Origin: JAOABP01 sp964590395
Lineage (GTDB): Bacteria; Hydrothermota; Tepidihabitantia; Tepidihabitantales; Tepidihabitantaceae
Assembly (NCBI GenBank): GCA_964590395.1
Contig: CAZPVT010000032.1
Span: forward strand, 8,159 to 72,158
Length of the DNA: 64,000 nt
Direction: 5' to 3'
In this document: one piece after another, positions 42,657-50,812 of the stretch
Position numbering within the stretch: the stretch's first letter is position 1
Layout: every line of letters starts with the position of its first letter
The notes under the pieces: model-generated
Databases searched by the model: none
Seen by the model: only the letters and a program-made list of their open reading frames with translations
Told to the model about the DNA's origin: nothing
Made by a program: the position numbers and the translations under genes

Positions 42657-43771
42657 ACAAAGCAGCGCAGGTAAAGCATACCGAGATTGCGATTGTTGGA
42701 GGGGGGCCTGCGGGAATGAGTGCGGGAATAGTTGCTGCCCGCCTCGGCGCCCAGGTCACCATCATAGATGACAACCCGCGTCTGGGTGGACAACTGATAA
42801 AACAGACCCACAAATTCTTCGGTTCTAAAAGTCATTACTGCGGCACAAGGGGAATTGACATTGCAACCATTCTCGAACAGGAGTTACGTTCCACAAAGGC
42901 GGAGATAATCTTAAACACCACCGTCATTGGACACTTCCAACCCAATATCCTTGGCCTTGCCGATAGCAAAGAGTTCAGAAAACTTGCCTACGACCGACTG
43001 ATTGTTGCAACTGGTGCCTATGAAAACAACATCCTTTTTGAAAATAACGATCTACCCGGTGTCTACGGTGCCGGCGCGGTCCAGACTTTAATGAATGTCT
43101 GTGGTATTAGACCGGGGAAAAAGGTGCTGATGGTGGGAGCAGGAAATATCGGCCTCATCGTATCCTATCAGTTAATTCAAGCCGGCATCGAGGTGGCCGC
43201 TGTAGTTGAAGCCTTGCCTTACATCGGTGGCTATCACGTCCATGCCGCCAAACTCCGACGCATGGACGTACCCATCCTCACCTCTCACACCATCAAAGCC
43301 GCGCTGGGGAAAGAATATGTAATGGGTGCGGTCATCTGCCGTGTTGACAGAAACTTTAAACCGGTTAGCGGCACTGAAAAAAAACTGGGGGTTGATACTA
43401 TCTGTCTTGCCGTCGGACTCACACCCTTGGTAGAACTTTTGTCCCAGGTTGGATGTGAACTCGTTTATATCCGGGAACTAGGCGGGCTTGTTCCCTGGCA
43501 TAATGAAAACCTGCAAACCTCAGTTCTAACAGTCTATGTTGCCGGTGATGTCAGTGGTATTGAAGAGGCATCAACTGCAATTTTAGAAGGTAGAATCGCC
43601 GGTGCCCAAGCATTTGTCAGCCTGAAAGGGGAAACCCCGCAAACGGATTCAATAATAATACAAGCAAAAATGGAACTTAACTCAATCCGCAATGGACCAT
43701 TTGGGGAAAAGGCTGCGCGGGGCAAACGCCTCCTCCATTCTAAAAACCAGCCGACTCAAATTGACTATTAA
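42653..43771 (+). CDS. HcnB-like NAD(P)/FAD-dependent oxidoreductase
   Basis: 372 residues from GTG 42653, which follows GGAGAGGAAAATT; the open frame extends 20 codons further upstream. FAD loop EIAIVGGGPAGMSAGIVAA, DNPRLGGQLIKQTHKFFGS, YDRLIVATGAYENN, a second dinucleotide fold KKVLMVGAGNIGLIVSYQL and YVAGDVSGIEEASTAI near the C-terminus. It belongs to the two-dinucleotide-fold (FAD/NAD) class found as HcnB/OoxA/alpha subunits of amine or amino-acid dehydrogenases, paired with the preceding [2Fe-2S] protein. Substrate unknown; glycine, proline, sarcosine or glycerol-3-phosphate-like dehydrogenation are possible roles. Confidence 0.85.
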   Translation: MNKAAQVKHTEIAIVGGGPAGMSAGIVAARLGAQVTIIDDNPRLGGQLIKQTHKFFGSKSHYCGTRGIDIATILEQELRSTKAEIILNTTVIGHFQPNILGLADSKEFRKLAYDRLIVATGAYENNILFENNDLPGVYGAGAVQTLMNVCGIRPGKKVLMVGAGNIGLIVSYQLIQAGIEVAAVVEALPYIGGYHVHAAKLRRMDVPILTSHTIKAALGKEYVMGAVICRVDRNFKPVSGTEKKLGVDTICLAVGLTPLVELLSQVGCELVYIRELGGLVPWHNENLQTSVLTVYVAGDVSGIEEASTAILEGRIAGAQAFVSLKGETPQTDSIIIQAKMELNSIRNGPFGEKAARGKRLLHSKNQPTQIDY

Positions 43772-43781
43772 CCAAGTAAAC

Positions 43782-46118
43782 TTGACCCAACGTAACCGTA
43801 CTAACAATGAATTAACGCGGACAAAGACTACTACTCATATAATTATCAGTGCTGCGCCTTATTTTATAATCGCTGCCGCGATTGTTGTATATTTCTGGGA
43901 AATCATCATCAACAAAAATTTTATTGGCAAGGATCTGATCCAACAGTATTACCCATTTCACTTTTTCCTCTTTAAGAAACTACGTGCATTTACACTACCA
44001 ATCTGGAATCCGTATATGTATGCTGGTATCCCTTTTCTGGCGGATATTCAGACGCAGGTTTTTTACCCCCTGAACTGGCTTTTAGCGCTAATTGCCTCTC
44101 CTAATCAGAACTATGTATTCTGGCTTATCGAAATCAAATGTTTATTACATCTATTACTTGCTGGTATCGGCTTTTATCTGTTGATGCGGGAGTTGAAACT
44201 GTCCCCCTTTGCTGGTATTATCAGTGGCCTAACTTACTCCTTTTCCAGTTTTATGGTTTTGCATCTGATGCACCTTACAATGATTAGCACCTTTGCCTGG
44301 TTTCCACTGATCCTCCTCTTCTTTTATCGCACACTTATTCAACATCGGATTAAAGACGCCCTCGGTACAGGCGTCACATTGGGATTTGCCAACCTTGCCG
44401 GCCACCCTCAGATGATCCTCTACATTGTTTGCTCAACGGGATTTCTATTTATTCTTTTTGTAATATTCAATTGGGAAGACACTCGCCCACACCTATTCAG
44501 AAAACAACTTCCCCTTCTTGGTATCTCTCTCCTCATCGGATTTGCTCTGGCTGCCTGCGCTCTCTTACCTGCCTACCGATTTTCTCTGCATACTATCCGC
44601 GAACAAATGAGTTACATCGAATCAGCGGAAATATCCCTTTCGCCTTGGTTTTTTATAACAGTTTTAATTCCCAAATTTTTCGGCAGTGTAACCTGTGTTG
44701 GAACTGAATGCGGAACCGACACGGTTTTTTTCTGGCAGAATTCTGGCAATTACTTCTACTGGGAAACTGCGTTATATATTGGGATAATCCCTTTAGTATT
44801 AGCGATAAGTGGTCTGGTTCACCATCACCATAATTTGCGCTGGCAGTTTACCATTCTGGCTTTGGTTGCGCTACTTTTAGCGCTCGGGAAATACACACCG
44901 GTTTACCGTTGGGCATTTGAATTACTCCCGGGGTTTAAACTCTTTCGCGTTCCCGCTCGTTTTACCGCGGTTTTTACCGTTTGTTTTGCCTTTTTGGCTG
45001 GATTGGGAATGGACCATTTCATAAAGGAAAAATCACCAACCATTCGCCTGCTCCTACCGGCTTTAGCCGTCTTGGGATATGGCTGTTTGCTTTTTGGACT
45101 TTTGATCAGCAGAATATTAAATAACCATCTGCTTCCATTAAAGAGTACGGTTATCATGAACAACGCATTAGTTCAATCGGCGATATTTTTCGGATTAGCA
45201 ATCATCGCTACTGGAATTACCTGGCTAAGAATAAAATTTCGCCGTTTGACACTGGTCTTCGCCTCATTACTCCTGCTCGTTACCTTTGTCGATTTCTATC
45301 ATTTCGGTCACAAATTTAACCTCGGCAATCTCAGACCTGACCAACTTTTCAAGCATCGCCCAGCAATTCAGCTCTTTCGGACAGAAGCGCAAAAAAGCCA
45401 TTTTCGAATCAACGCGCGTCTCGGTGATTTACTAATTCTGGAGCGAAACGAAGGACTAATATGGCAACTGGAACTGCTTGAGGGATTTACCCCTCTGCAA
45501 CTTAATAACTACGCGACATTTGACATTCCAATCACCCGCCGAAATGACCTCCTAAATGTCAAATATGAACCCTTTATTGATATATTTACTCAAGCCTACG
45601 GATTTGTCGATAATCCCATCGCCCTTCCACGAACGTGGTTATCAGACACCTGCGTAGTAATTAGTGACCGCAAAGAAATTCTGAAAATACTCGCCAAACC
45701 TGATTTTGACTACCGGAGAGTGGTGATACTAGAAAAAAAACCGCTACCTGCGCCGGAGTTTAATCCAGTTCCAGAGAGTATTGGTAAGATTACAATCACC
45801 CAGCATTTAGCTGAAAAAATAGTGCTGGAAGTAGAAAACCCCCGTCCGGCAATATTAATGCTTTCAGAAATCTTCTATCCAGATTGGAAGGCAAAAGTTA
45901 ATTCAAAACCCGTGGAAATCCTATGTGCCGACTACTGTCTGAGAGCAATACCACTCCCTGCCGGCAACCATAAGGTTGTTATATATTATGATCGCCTCTG
46001 GATAAACATTGGCATAATCATCAGTTTGCTTACCGTAATGCTGACCATTCTAACCCTACTGACGATAAAATCCAGGAAATTAAACGCGGAAGTAAACGAC
46101 CGCCACAACACTCGCTAA
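43782..46118 (+). CDS. YfhO-family polytopic membrane protein
   Basis: Large integral membrane protein with about thirteen helices and a C-terminal soluble domain. The N-terminal NFIGKDLIQQYYPFHFFLFKKLR, LPIWNPYMYAGIPFLADIQ and the LLPGFKLFRVPARFTAVFTV segment match YfhO/GT-C-like bacterial membrane proteins implicated in glycosylation of teichoic acids or other surface polymers. The start is uncertain: the frame is open from an ATG at 43692 that overlaps the upstream gene by 80 bases; the TTG at 43782 is the first start-like codon downstream of that gene's stop. It overlaps the convergent DPPR synthase gene by 39 bases. Confidence 0.78.
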   Translation: MTQRNRTNNELTRTKTTTHIIISAAPYFIIAAAIVVYFWEIIINKNFIGKDLIQQYYPFHFFLFKKLRAFTLPIWNPYMYAGIPFLADIQTQVFYPLNWLLALIASPNQNYVFWLIEIKCLLHLLLAGIGFYLLMRELKLSPFAGIISGLTYSFSSFMVLHLMHLTMISTFAWFPLILLFFYRTLIQHRIKDALGTGVTLGFANLAGHPQMILYIVCSTGFLFILFVIFNWEDTRPHLFRKQLPLLGISLLIGFALAACALLPAYRFSLHTIREQMSYIESAEISLSPWFFITVLIPKFFGSVTCVGTECGTDTVFFWQNSGNYFYWETALYIGIIPLVLAISGLVHHHHNLRWQFTILALVALLLALGKYTPVYRWAFELLPGFKLFRVPARFTAVFTVCFAFLAGLGMDHFIKEKSPTIRLLLPALAVLGYGCLLFGLLISRILNNHLLPLKSTVIMNNALVQSAIFFGLAIIATGITWLRIKFRRLTLVFASLLLLVTFVDFYHFGHKFNLGNLRPDQLFKHRPAIQLFRTEAQKSHFRINARLGDLLILERNEGLIWQLELLEGFTPLQLNNYATFDIPITRRNDLLNVKYEPFIDIFTQAYGFVDNPIALPRTWLSDTCVVISDRKEILKILAKPDFDYRRVVILEKKPLPAPEFNPVPESIGKITITQHLAEKIVLEVENPRPAILMLSEIFYPDWKAKVNSKPVEILCADYCLRAIPLPAGNHKVVIYYDRLWINIGIIISLLTVMLTILTLLTIKSRKLNAEVNDRHNTR

Positions 46119-46955
46119 CCACAACAACACATCAATAATCAGAGGCAGATCGGTAAAAAGCACTTTTTCAGGTACCCCCCCCTCTTCCTGACAATAAACG
46201 AGATAGAGGTAACGATAGATACCGTAAAGAACAAAAGGCACGGTTAGCATCAAATGGTTGGTACCAAACTTCTGAACTGTTTCCGGAACAATGGTATAAA
46301 GAGAGTAGGCAATAACTGTCGCCGATGTCGCAACCGCTATCATCTGGTCTAAAAGCGTCTCTGAATACTTTCCCAGAACACTCCGATGAGAAATACCACC
46401 CCCCTCCAAAAATAAAAGCTCATGGCGCCGTTTTGCCAAAGCAATGAAGAGTGCCAAAAGAATTGCACAAACGAAAAGCCAAGGTGAAATCTGTACCGAA
46501 ATTATGTAACTGCCGGCAATTGCCCTAAGCGCAAAACCGGCTGCAACTACCATAACATCTAAGACGACGATCTTTTTTAAAACAATTGAATACGCCAACT
46601 GTAAGAGAAAATAAAATACAATTACCAAACCGAAGCGCCAGTCTAAATAGAAACTCAGCACACCCCCAACAATAAGCGAAATCACCGTGGCCAATATTGC
46701 TGGAAAAATAGGAAGTTGTCCTGAGGCGATCGGACGGTATCGTTTTTTAGGATGAACCCGATCCTGCTCTCTGTCTAAAATGTCATTAATTATATAAACC
46801 GCTCCGGAGACAAGACAAAACGCACAAAACCCGACAATCGTCCTTAAAACCATTGTCCATTCTGTTAAATTTTCGGAAAAAATTAAAGCAGCAAAAACAA
46901 TCAGGTTCTTAACCCATTGCTTGGGACGCATTGATTGGATTATCTTGAAAAGCAT
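46080..46955 (-). CDS. UbiA-family decaprenyl-phosphate phosphoribosyltransferase-like protein
   Basis: Membrane prenyltransferase of 291 residues from ATG 46955. Motifs RPKQWVKNLIVFAALIF, the first Asp-rich NDILDREQDRVHPKKRYRPIASG and the cytosolic loop AKRRHEL are those of the DPPR synthase branch of UbiA, which attaches phosphoribosyl pyrophosphate to polyprenyl phosphate as a step to polyprenyl-arabinose-type donors. Nine helices are predicted. The ATG lies 7 bases past the -10 box; a longer frame to 46994 would run through the promoter. No DprE1/E2 gene is adjacent. Confidence 0.87.
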   Translation of the reverse strand: MLFKIIQSMRPKQWVKNLIVFAALIFSENLTEWTMVLRTIVGFCAFCLVSGAVYIINDILDREQDRVHPKKRYRPIASGQLPIFPAILATVISLIVGGVLSFYLDWRFGLVIVFYFLLQLAYSIVLKKIVVLDVMVVAAGFALRAIAGSYIISVQISPWLFVCAILLALFIALAKRRHELLFLEGGGISHRSVLGKYSETLLDQMIAVATSATVIAYSLYTIVPETVQKFGTNHLMLTVPFVLYGIYRYLYLVYCQEEGGVPEKVLFTDLPLIIDVLLWLASVVAVVYFRV

Positions 46956-46962
46956 TATAAAA

Positions 46963-46990
46963 CTTCTACTCGCTATTACACAGTTGTCAA
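46963..46990 (-). promoter_or_regulatory. Leaderless promoter of the DPPR synthase-like gene
   Basis: Minus strand perfect TTGACA (46985-46990), 16 bp, TAGAAG (46963-46968), 7 bases to the ATG at 46955. The -10 is weak but the geometry equals that of the other leaderless promoters. A TATAAT further downstream (46954-46959) is 25 bp from the -35 and overlaps the ATG. Confidence 0.5.
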
Positions 46991-47021
46991 ACATTGCAGG
47001 CTTTGTTGACAGGCGATTTAA

Positions 47022-48098
47022 TTATTCGTTGCCAATAGTTTCCCGGCTAATTTTTAAAATCTCAGCAGCGATTTTGTCTGTTGCCCCGCTTGAAACCAAC
47101 TGTGCTCTGACCGAACGCAATTTGGTTACCATCTCTGCTCGATATCTCCTGTCATCTAGCATTCGACAAACTGCAGAATAAACTTGGCGCTCATTGGGCT
47201 CCAGATACTCAGGAACTATTCTATTCTGAGCGATAATATTAGGAATGGCAAAATACGGTGTATGAACTAAAAAACGAGCAATTAGCCGGTTCAAGGTGCT
47301 GAGATGATAGCACACAACCATCGGAACGCCGAGAATTGCGACCTCAGCAGTTACGGTCCCTGAAACTACAACTGCAACATCACATTGAGCAATGACATCA
47401 TATCGCAATGCCCTATCCACCATTATCATCCCCGCCGGTAAATCTGCCTGCCAGCCACCAACGATTATACCCTTCAACCAGGGGTATCGTAGTGACAGTT
47501 GCTTGTAGACATGAATAAAAAGGGGCTGATGATATTGGATCTCTTGCTTGCGGGTTCCCGGCAAAAAGGCAATATATCGAAAATCATTGTTCCCACCCAG
47601 TAATTGTGCCATTTGCTCGCAGTACCTACCTGGAGTAATTAAATCATAGAATGGATAACCATAGTAAATAGCGTTGATGCCCGCTTTAAGTAAAGGCTTC
47701 TGCTCAAAACGAAAGAGACAAATTACCCTATCAGCCGCTTTTCTTAGCATATCGATACGAAACTTGCCCCACGCCCAGATCTGGGGCGGAGCGATGTATA
47801 TCACTTTAATACCGCTTTTGCGTAATTTTCTTCCCAGAAATAAATTGAAACCGGAAAAAGCTATTAGGACAACTACATCCGGATTCATACAAAGTATCTT
47901 ACCCAAAACGCTATTTATCCAATACCTGCTCCTAAGAATTCTGGGTATCACCGCAGCGAAACCGAATAATTCATCGGTTTTCGCAACAAGATTTATTATC
48001 ATCACCTCCGCCTTGCTGTCTAAACTAACAATTCTCTGCCGAAGAAAATCACTCAACATCAATCCTGAATACTCTCCGGCACAAATCACGATCCGCAC
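47022..48098 (-). CDS. lpxB: Lipid-A-disaccharide synthase
   Basis: Glycosyltransferase that joins UDP-diacylglucosamine to lipid X in lipid A synthesis at the inner membrane. 358 residues: VICAGEYSGLMLSDFL at the N-terminus (GExSGD-like, with Asp replaced locally), VIYIAPPQIWAWGKFRIDMLRK, FLPGTRKQEIQYHQPLF and VVSGTVTAEVAILGVPMVVCYHLS. Slightly short but complete. GTG start at 48098, 8 bases past the -10 box with no ribosome binding site. With lptD it indicates lipid A-based LPS. Confidence 0.92.
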   Translation of the reverse strand: MRIVICAGEYSGLMLSDFLRQRIVSLDSKAEVMIINLVAKTDELFGFAAVIPRILRSRYWINSVLGKILCMNPDVVVLIAFSGFNLFLGRKLRKSGIKVIYIAPPQIWAWGKFRIDMLRKAADRVICLFRFEQKPLLKAGINAIYYGYPFYDLITPGRYCEQMAQLLGGNNDFRYIAFLPGTRKQEIQYHQPLFIHVYKQLSLRYPWLKGIIVGGWQADLPAGMIMVDRALRYDVIAQCDVAVVVSGTVTAEVAILGVPMVVCYHLSTLNRLIARFLVHTPYFAIPNIIAQNRIVPEYLEPNERQVYSAVCRMLDDRRYRAEMVTKLRSVRAQLVSSGATDKIAAEILKISRETIGNE

Positions 48099-48106
48099 TG
48101 AAGAAG

Positions 48107-48134
48107 AAAATAACGATAATATAACTTAAGTCAA
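48107..48134 (-). promoter_or_regulatory. Leaderless promoter of lpxB
   Basis: Minus strand TTGACT (48129-48134), 16 bp, TATTTT (48107-48112), 8 bases to the GTG at 48098. Confidence 0.6.
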
Positions 48135-48221
48135 TGGCAATATCATCGCATGGTCAACGAGTTGTTGCTGTTGACTAACCGACCTTTTTCTGCACCGGGA
48201 CCTTGTCGCTTTCTATTACTA

Positions 48222-48249
48222 TTGACAACCGATTTAAACCATTTAACAT
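48222..48249 (+). promoter_or_regulatory. Promoter of the class II aldolase-like gene
   Basis: Perfect TTGACA (48222-48227), 16 bp, TAACAT (48244-48249), 16 bases to the ATG at 48266. No convincing Shine-Dalgarno in the leader. Confidence 0.55.
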
Positions 48250-48265
48250 CATAAAAGATAATACG

Positions 48266-48897
48266 ATGACCACGGCAGATCAACCGAAACTAATGGAAGA
48301 GATAGCCACACCGTATTTAAACCAAATCGCTGACATCGCTTATCGACTCTGGCATTGGGGTTGGGCAAAAGATAACACCGGAAACTTTTTATCCAGGTTA
48401 ATGACCTATTATTAACTAAAATCACTGGTGCTAAGATGGAGAAGATCGTTCGAAATCCGTTACCTTTCCTCTACCTTATCAAGCCATCGCCGGCCGGTTA
48501 CCGATACACGGTTTTGTTCCAAAATGCTATTCCGACCCGGGAAATATTTTCTCGTATTTCTGCTCAGCGAGTCCTCGCGCGGTCTCGTCCTGCGGAAAGA
48601 ATTTTACTCCATACGCACCCTAATGAAGTCATCGCTTTATCCTTGATATATTCCCAACCCGACCAATTAATGGGGTTCATAACCGAAAAAATCAACTACC
48701 AAAAACTGCACCTTATTATCACTGTTATTGAATACCTACCCAACGGATCGAAAGAACCGGCAAGAAAAACTGCCCGTGCTTTCAAAAATCATTCTCTCGT
48801 TATTTGGCAGCACCCTAGTGTTATCGCTGCCAGCAAAACAATTTATTCCGCTTTAAAACTTATTAAAAATTTGAACGACATCGTTAAAAATGATTGA
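48266..48897 (+). pseudogene. RhaD-like class II aldolase, frameshifted
   Basis: Two out-of-phase pieces together match a class II (rhamnulose-1-phosphate-type) aldolase. Piece one (48266-48415) ends LWHWGWAKDNTGN-FLSRL, where the family has the GWAxxNxGN motif. Piece two (continuing in the other frame and open from about 48376) reads NDLLLTKITGAKMEKI, AGYRYTVLFQNAIPTREI, RILLHTHPNEVIALSL and NHSLVIWQHPSV, the Zn-binding HxH and third-His regions of RhaD. Adding one T to the T5 run at 48386-48390 restores GNFFIQVNDLLLTKITGA in one frame. It is either a recent frameshift, a homopolymer sequencing error, or a slippage site. It overlaps the following methyltransferase gene by eight bases. Confidence 0.72.
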
Positions 48898-49474
48898 CCC
48901 CAAAATCCGCCCCCAAAAACATCTACCAGCACCGGATGGAATTGAGACCTTCTATGAAGTCCGGTCTCAAGATTCCCCGCTACCTCCGGAGGAGTTTATT
49001 AAGCTCCCTCGCCATCCTATTCACATAGTTCTGGATAACCTGCGCAGCGCATTTAATGTTGGTGCCATCTTTCGCTTAGCTGACGCAACCCGGGCAGCCG
49101 AAATAATTACCTGCGGTTACACGGCGCATCCACCACATCACAAACTGGAATTAACCGCCTGTGGTACCTTGCGATCCGTACCGTGGCGCCATTTCAACTA
49201 TACCTCACAAGCAATTACCGACCTGAAGAGTAAAGGCATCCAAGTAATCGGAGTGGAAACTGTTGTGGGTGCCTGTTCCTATCATCAGTTCAGTTACCGT
49301 TTTCCGGTAGGAATCGTTATGGGGAATGAAGCACACGGAATTTCTCCTGAAGTTTTACCGCTATGCGACAGTTTCGTAGCAATACCGCTATTGGGCTATA
49401 AGAATTCCCTGAATGTCGCCACTGCCACCGCAATCGTCCTCTATGAATTACTCAAGCAGGGGAACTGGCTTTAA
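48890..49474 (+). CDS. TrmH/SpoU-family RNA 2'-O-methyltransferase
   Basis: 194-residue SPOUT methyltransferase. Motif 1 LDNLRSAFNVGAIFRLADA, motif 2 GIVMGNEAHGIS and motif 3 IPLLGYKNSLNVATATAIVLYE form the trefoil-knot SAM site. The N-terminal 40 residues lack an obvious L30-like RNA-binding domain, so target choice (tRNA or rRNA) is open. The ATG is inside the aldolase-like gene's last codons. Its stop overlaps the convergent PUA-like gene by four bases. Confidence 0.92.
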   Translation: MIDPKIRPQKHLPAPDGIETFYEVRSQDSPLPPEEFIKLPRHPIHIVLDNLRSAFNVGAIFRLADATRAAEIITCGYTAHPPHHKLELTACGTLRSVPWRHFNYTSQAITDLKSKGIQVIGVETVVGACSYHQFSYRFPVGIVMGNEAHGISPEVLPLCDSFVAIPLLGYKNSLNVATATAIVLYELLKQGNWL

Positions 49475-49881
49475 TCAAGCGGTCGAAACATGGGAATACA
49501 CGATTTTAAAATCGGTTTTTTATAAAGTCCTACCCCCACAACGAACTCGCGCCAAAAAACTATCACATAGCCGTTTTCTATTGTGGCCCCCACCTCAATC
49601 TCCCCGCCGTTTATTAAAACCCTCGCTTGCTCCTCACTAACCTCAATCCTGCTGCGCGTTGCTAAACGACCAAAAATCTGCATCGCAAATGTCGTCGGTT
49701 TGATCGAAGCGGGGAAGATCCTACACAGCCTGATCCCCCGCCGCAAGGGCTTAGCCTCTCTAAACTTCATTACCTCCGGCGTTCCGACAAAAATTGTCCC
49801 CTGATCCTCTTGGATTTTCAAATCCCGCAACCATTCTGCTGAGAATCCAAACCGGCGCGACAGAAAATCAACTGGGTGCAT
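49471..49881 (-). CDS. Stand-alone PUA-like domain protein (RsmF C-terminal type)
   Basis: 136 residues resembling the PUA-like RNA-binding tail found at the C-terminus of RsmF/Nop2-type methyltransferases: GIRLCRIFPASIKPTTFAMQIFGRLATRSRIEVSEEQARVLINGGEI...GYVIVFWREFVVGVGLYK. In this genome it is a separate gene overlapping the methyltransferase core by 14 bases in another frame. The upstream protein ends at the natural end of its catalytic domain, so the split appears genuine rather than a frameshift. The two products probably bind each other or act on the same RNA. Confidence 0.7.
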   Translation of the reverse strand: MHPVDFLSRRFGFSAEWLRDLKIQEDQGTIFVGTPEVMKFREAKPLRRGIRLCRIFPASIKPTTFAMQIFGRLATRSRIEVSEEQARVLINGGEIEVGATIENGYVIVFWREFVVGVGLYKKPILKSCIPMFRPLD

Positions 49882-50812
49882 TATCAGGTTTTCTAATCAA
49901 GGCAATAAAAAAAACTTCGGTATCATTGTCCTGGGGAAAAATTCTGCGGCACGACTCTATCACTGATGGGTAGCCTTTACCTTCCCATTCCCTTATCGCC
50001 GGCCGCATTTTAAGGTGTGCCAGCTCTATGGGAAGTATTTCTGCCTCGGGAAACCGGCTCAATAGATAAGTAACCACCGCCTCGTTTTCTTCCGGGGCAA
50101 TTGTACAGGTAGAATAAACCATCTTACCACCCGGCTTCAGTGCCTGATAACCCGCGACGATTAGTCCTTTCTGAACTCGGCTAAAATTCTCTATTCCCCG
50201 GAACGACCATCGCTCCAAAGCCTCCTTACTCTTCCGGATAGTCCCTTCTGAACTACAGGGCGCATCCACCAGCACCCGGTCACAACTATTACTCAACTTT
50301 TTTGCCAAAATGATACCATCTCCTCGGCAGATCACCACATTCAAACAACCCATTCGATCCACATTGCCCACCAAACCTCGAATCCGTTGATAAGAAAGAT
50401 CGTTAGCGATAATTAACCCACGATTATTCATCATCGCTGACATCTGCGTCGTTTTTGAACCCGGCGCTGCCGCAATATCCAGCACAGTTTCCCCCGGTTG
50501 CGGTGCCAGCACTAAAGGTGGAACCATTGACGCCGCCTCCTGGATGTAGATCAAACCCAGAAAATGTTCCAGTCTTCTACCCAATCCCATCCCATCTTTA
50601 ACCACATAGGCAACAGGATTATAAGGTAATTGCTGGGGTTTAAAATCCTTCAGCAATGGCAAAACTTTATCGGGTAAAGCCTTGATTGTATTAATCCGAA
50701 AAACCTTAGGCAATGGGGTCAGCATTGCGGATATAAAATCATCAAAATCGTTAATTATCCTCTCGTATCTCGCCACAAATAGTGGAGGAAAAAGATCCCG
50801 CTTCGCTCTCAT
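49868..50812 (-). CDS. RsmB/NOP/Sun-family RNA m5C methyltransferase
   Basis: 314-residue cytosine-5 RNA methyltransferase. SAM motif LDIAAAPGSKTTQMSAMM, the two catalytic cysteines in LVDAPCSSEGTIRK and YSTCTIAPEENEAVV, and N-terminal KVFRINTIKA. No NusB-like N-terminal domain, so it is closer to RsmF/Trm4 than to RsmB. Start ATG overlaps the DUF763 stop. Substrate (tRNA or rRNA) not predictable. Confidence 0.92.
   Translation of the reverse strand: MRAKRDLFPPLFVARYERIINDFDDFISAMLTPLPKVFRINTIKALPDKVLPLLKDFKPQQLPYNPVAYVVKDGMGLGRRLEHFLGLIYIQEAASMVPPLVLAPQPGETVLDIAAAPGSKTTQMSAMMNNRGLIIANDLSYQRIRGLVGNVDRMGCLNVVICRGDGIILAKKLSNSCDRVLVDAPCSSEGTIRKSKEALERWSFRGIENFSRVQKGLIVAGYQALKPGGKMVYSTCTIAPEENEAVVTYLLSRFPEAEILPIELAHLKMRPAIREWEGKGYPSVIESCRRIFPQDNDTEVFFIALIRKPDNAPS

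Noticed and set aside
46954..46959. TATAAT as -10 box for the UbiA-family gene
   Set aside because: It overlaps the ATG and is 25 bp from the TTGACA, too far for a normal promoter; the TAGAAG at 16 bp fits the pattern of the other leaderless promoters.
46956..46994. Longer start for the UbiA-family gene
   Set aside because: The extra codons cover the -35 and -10 boxes.
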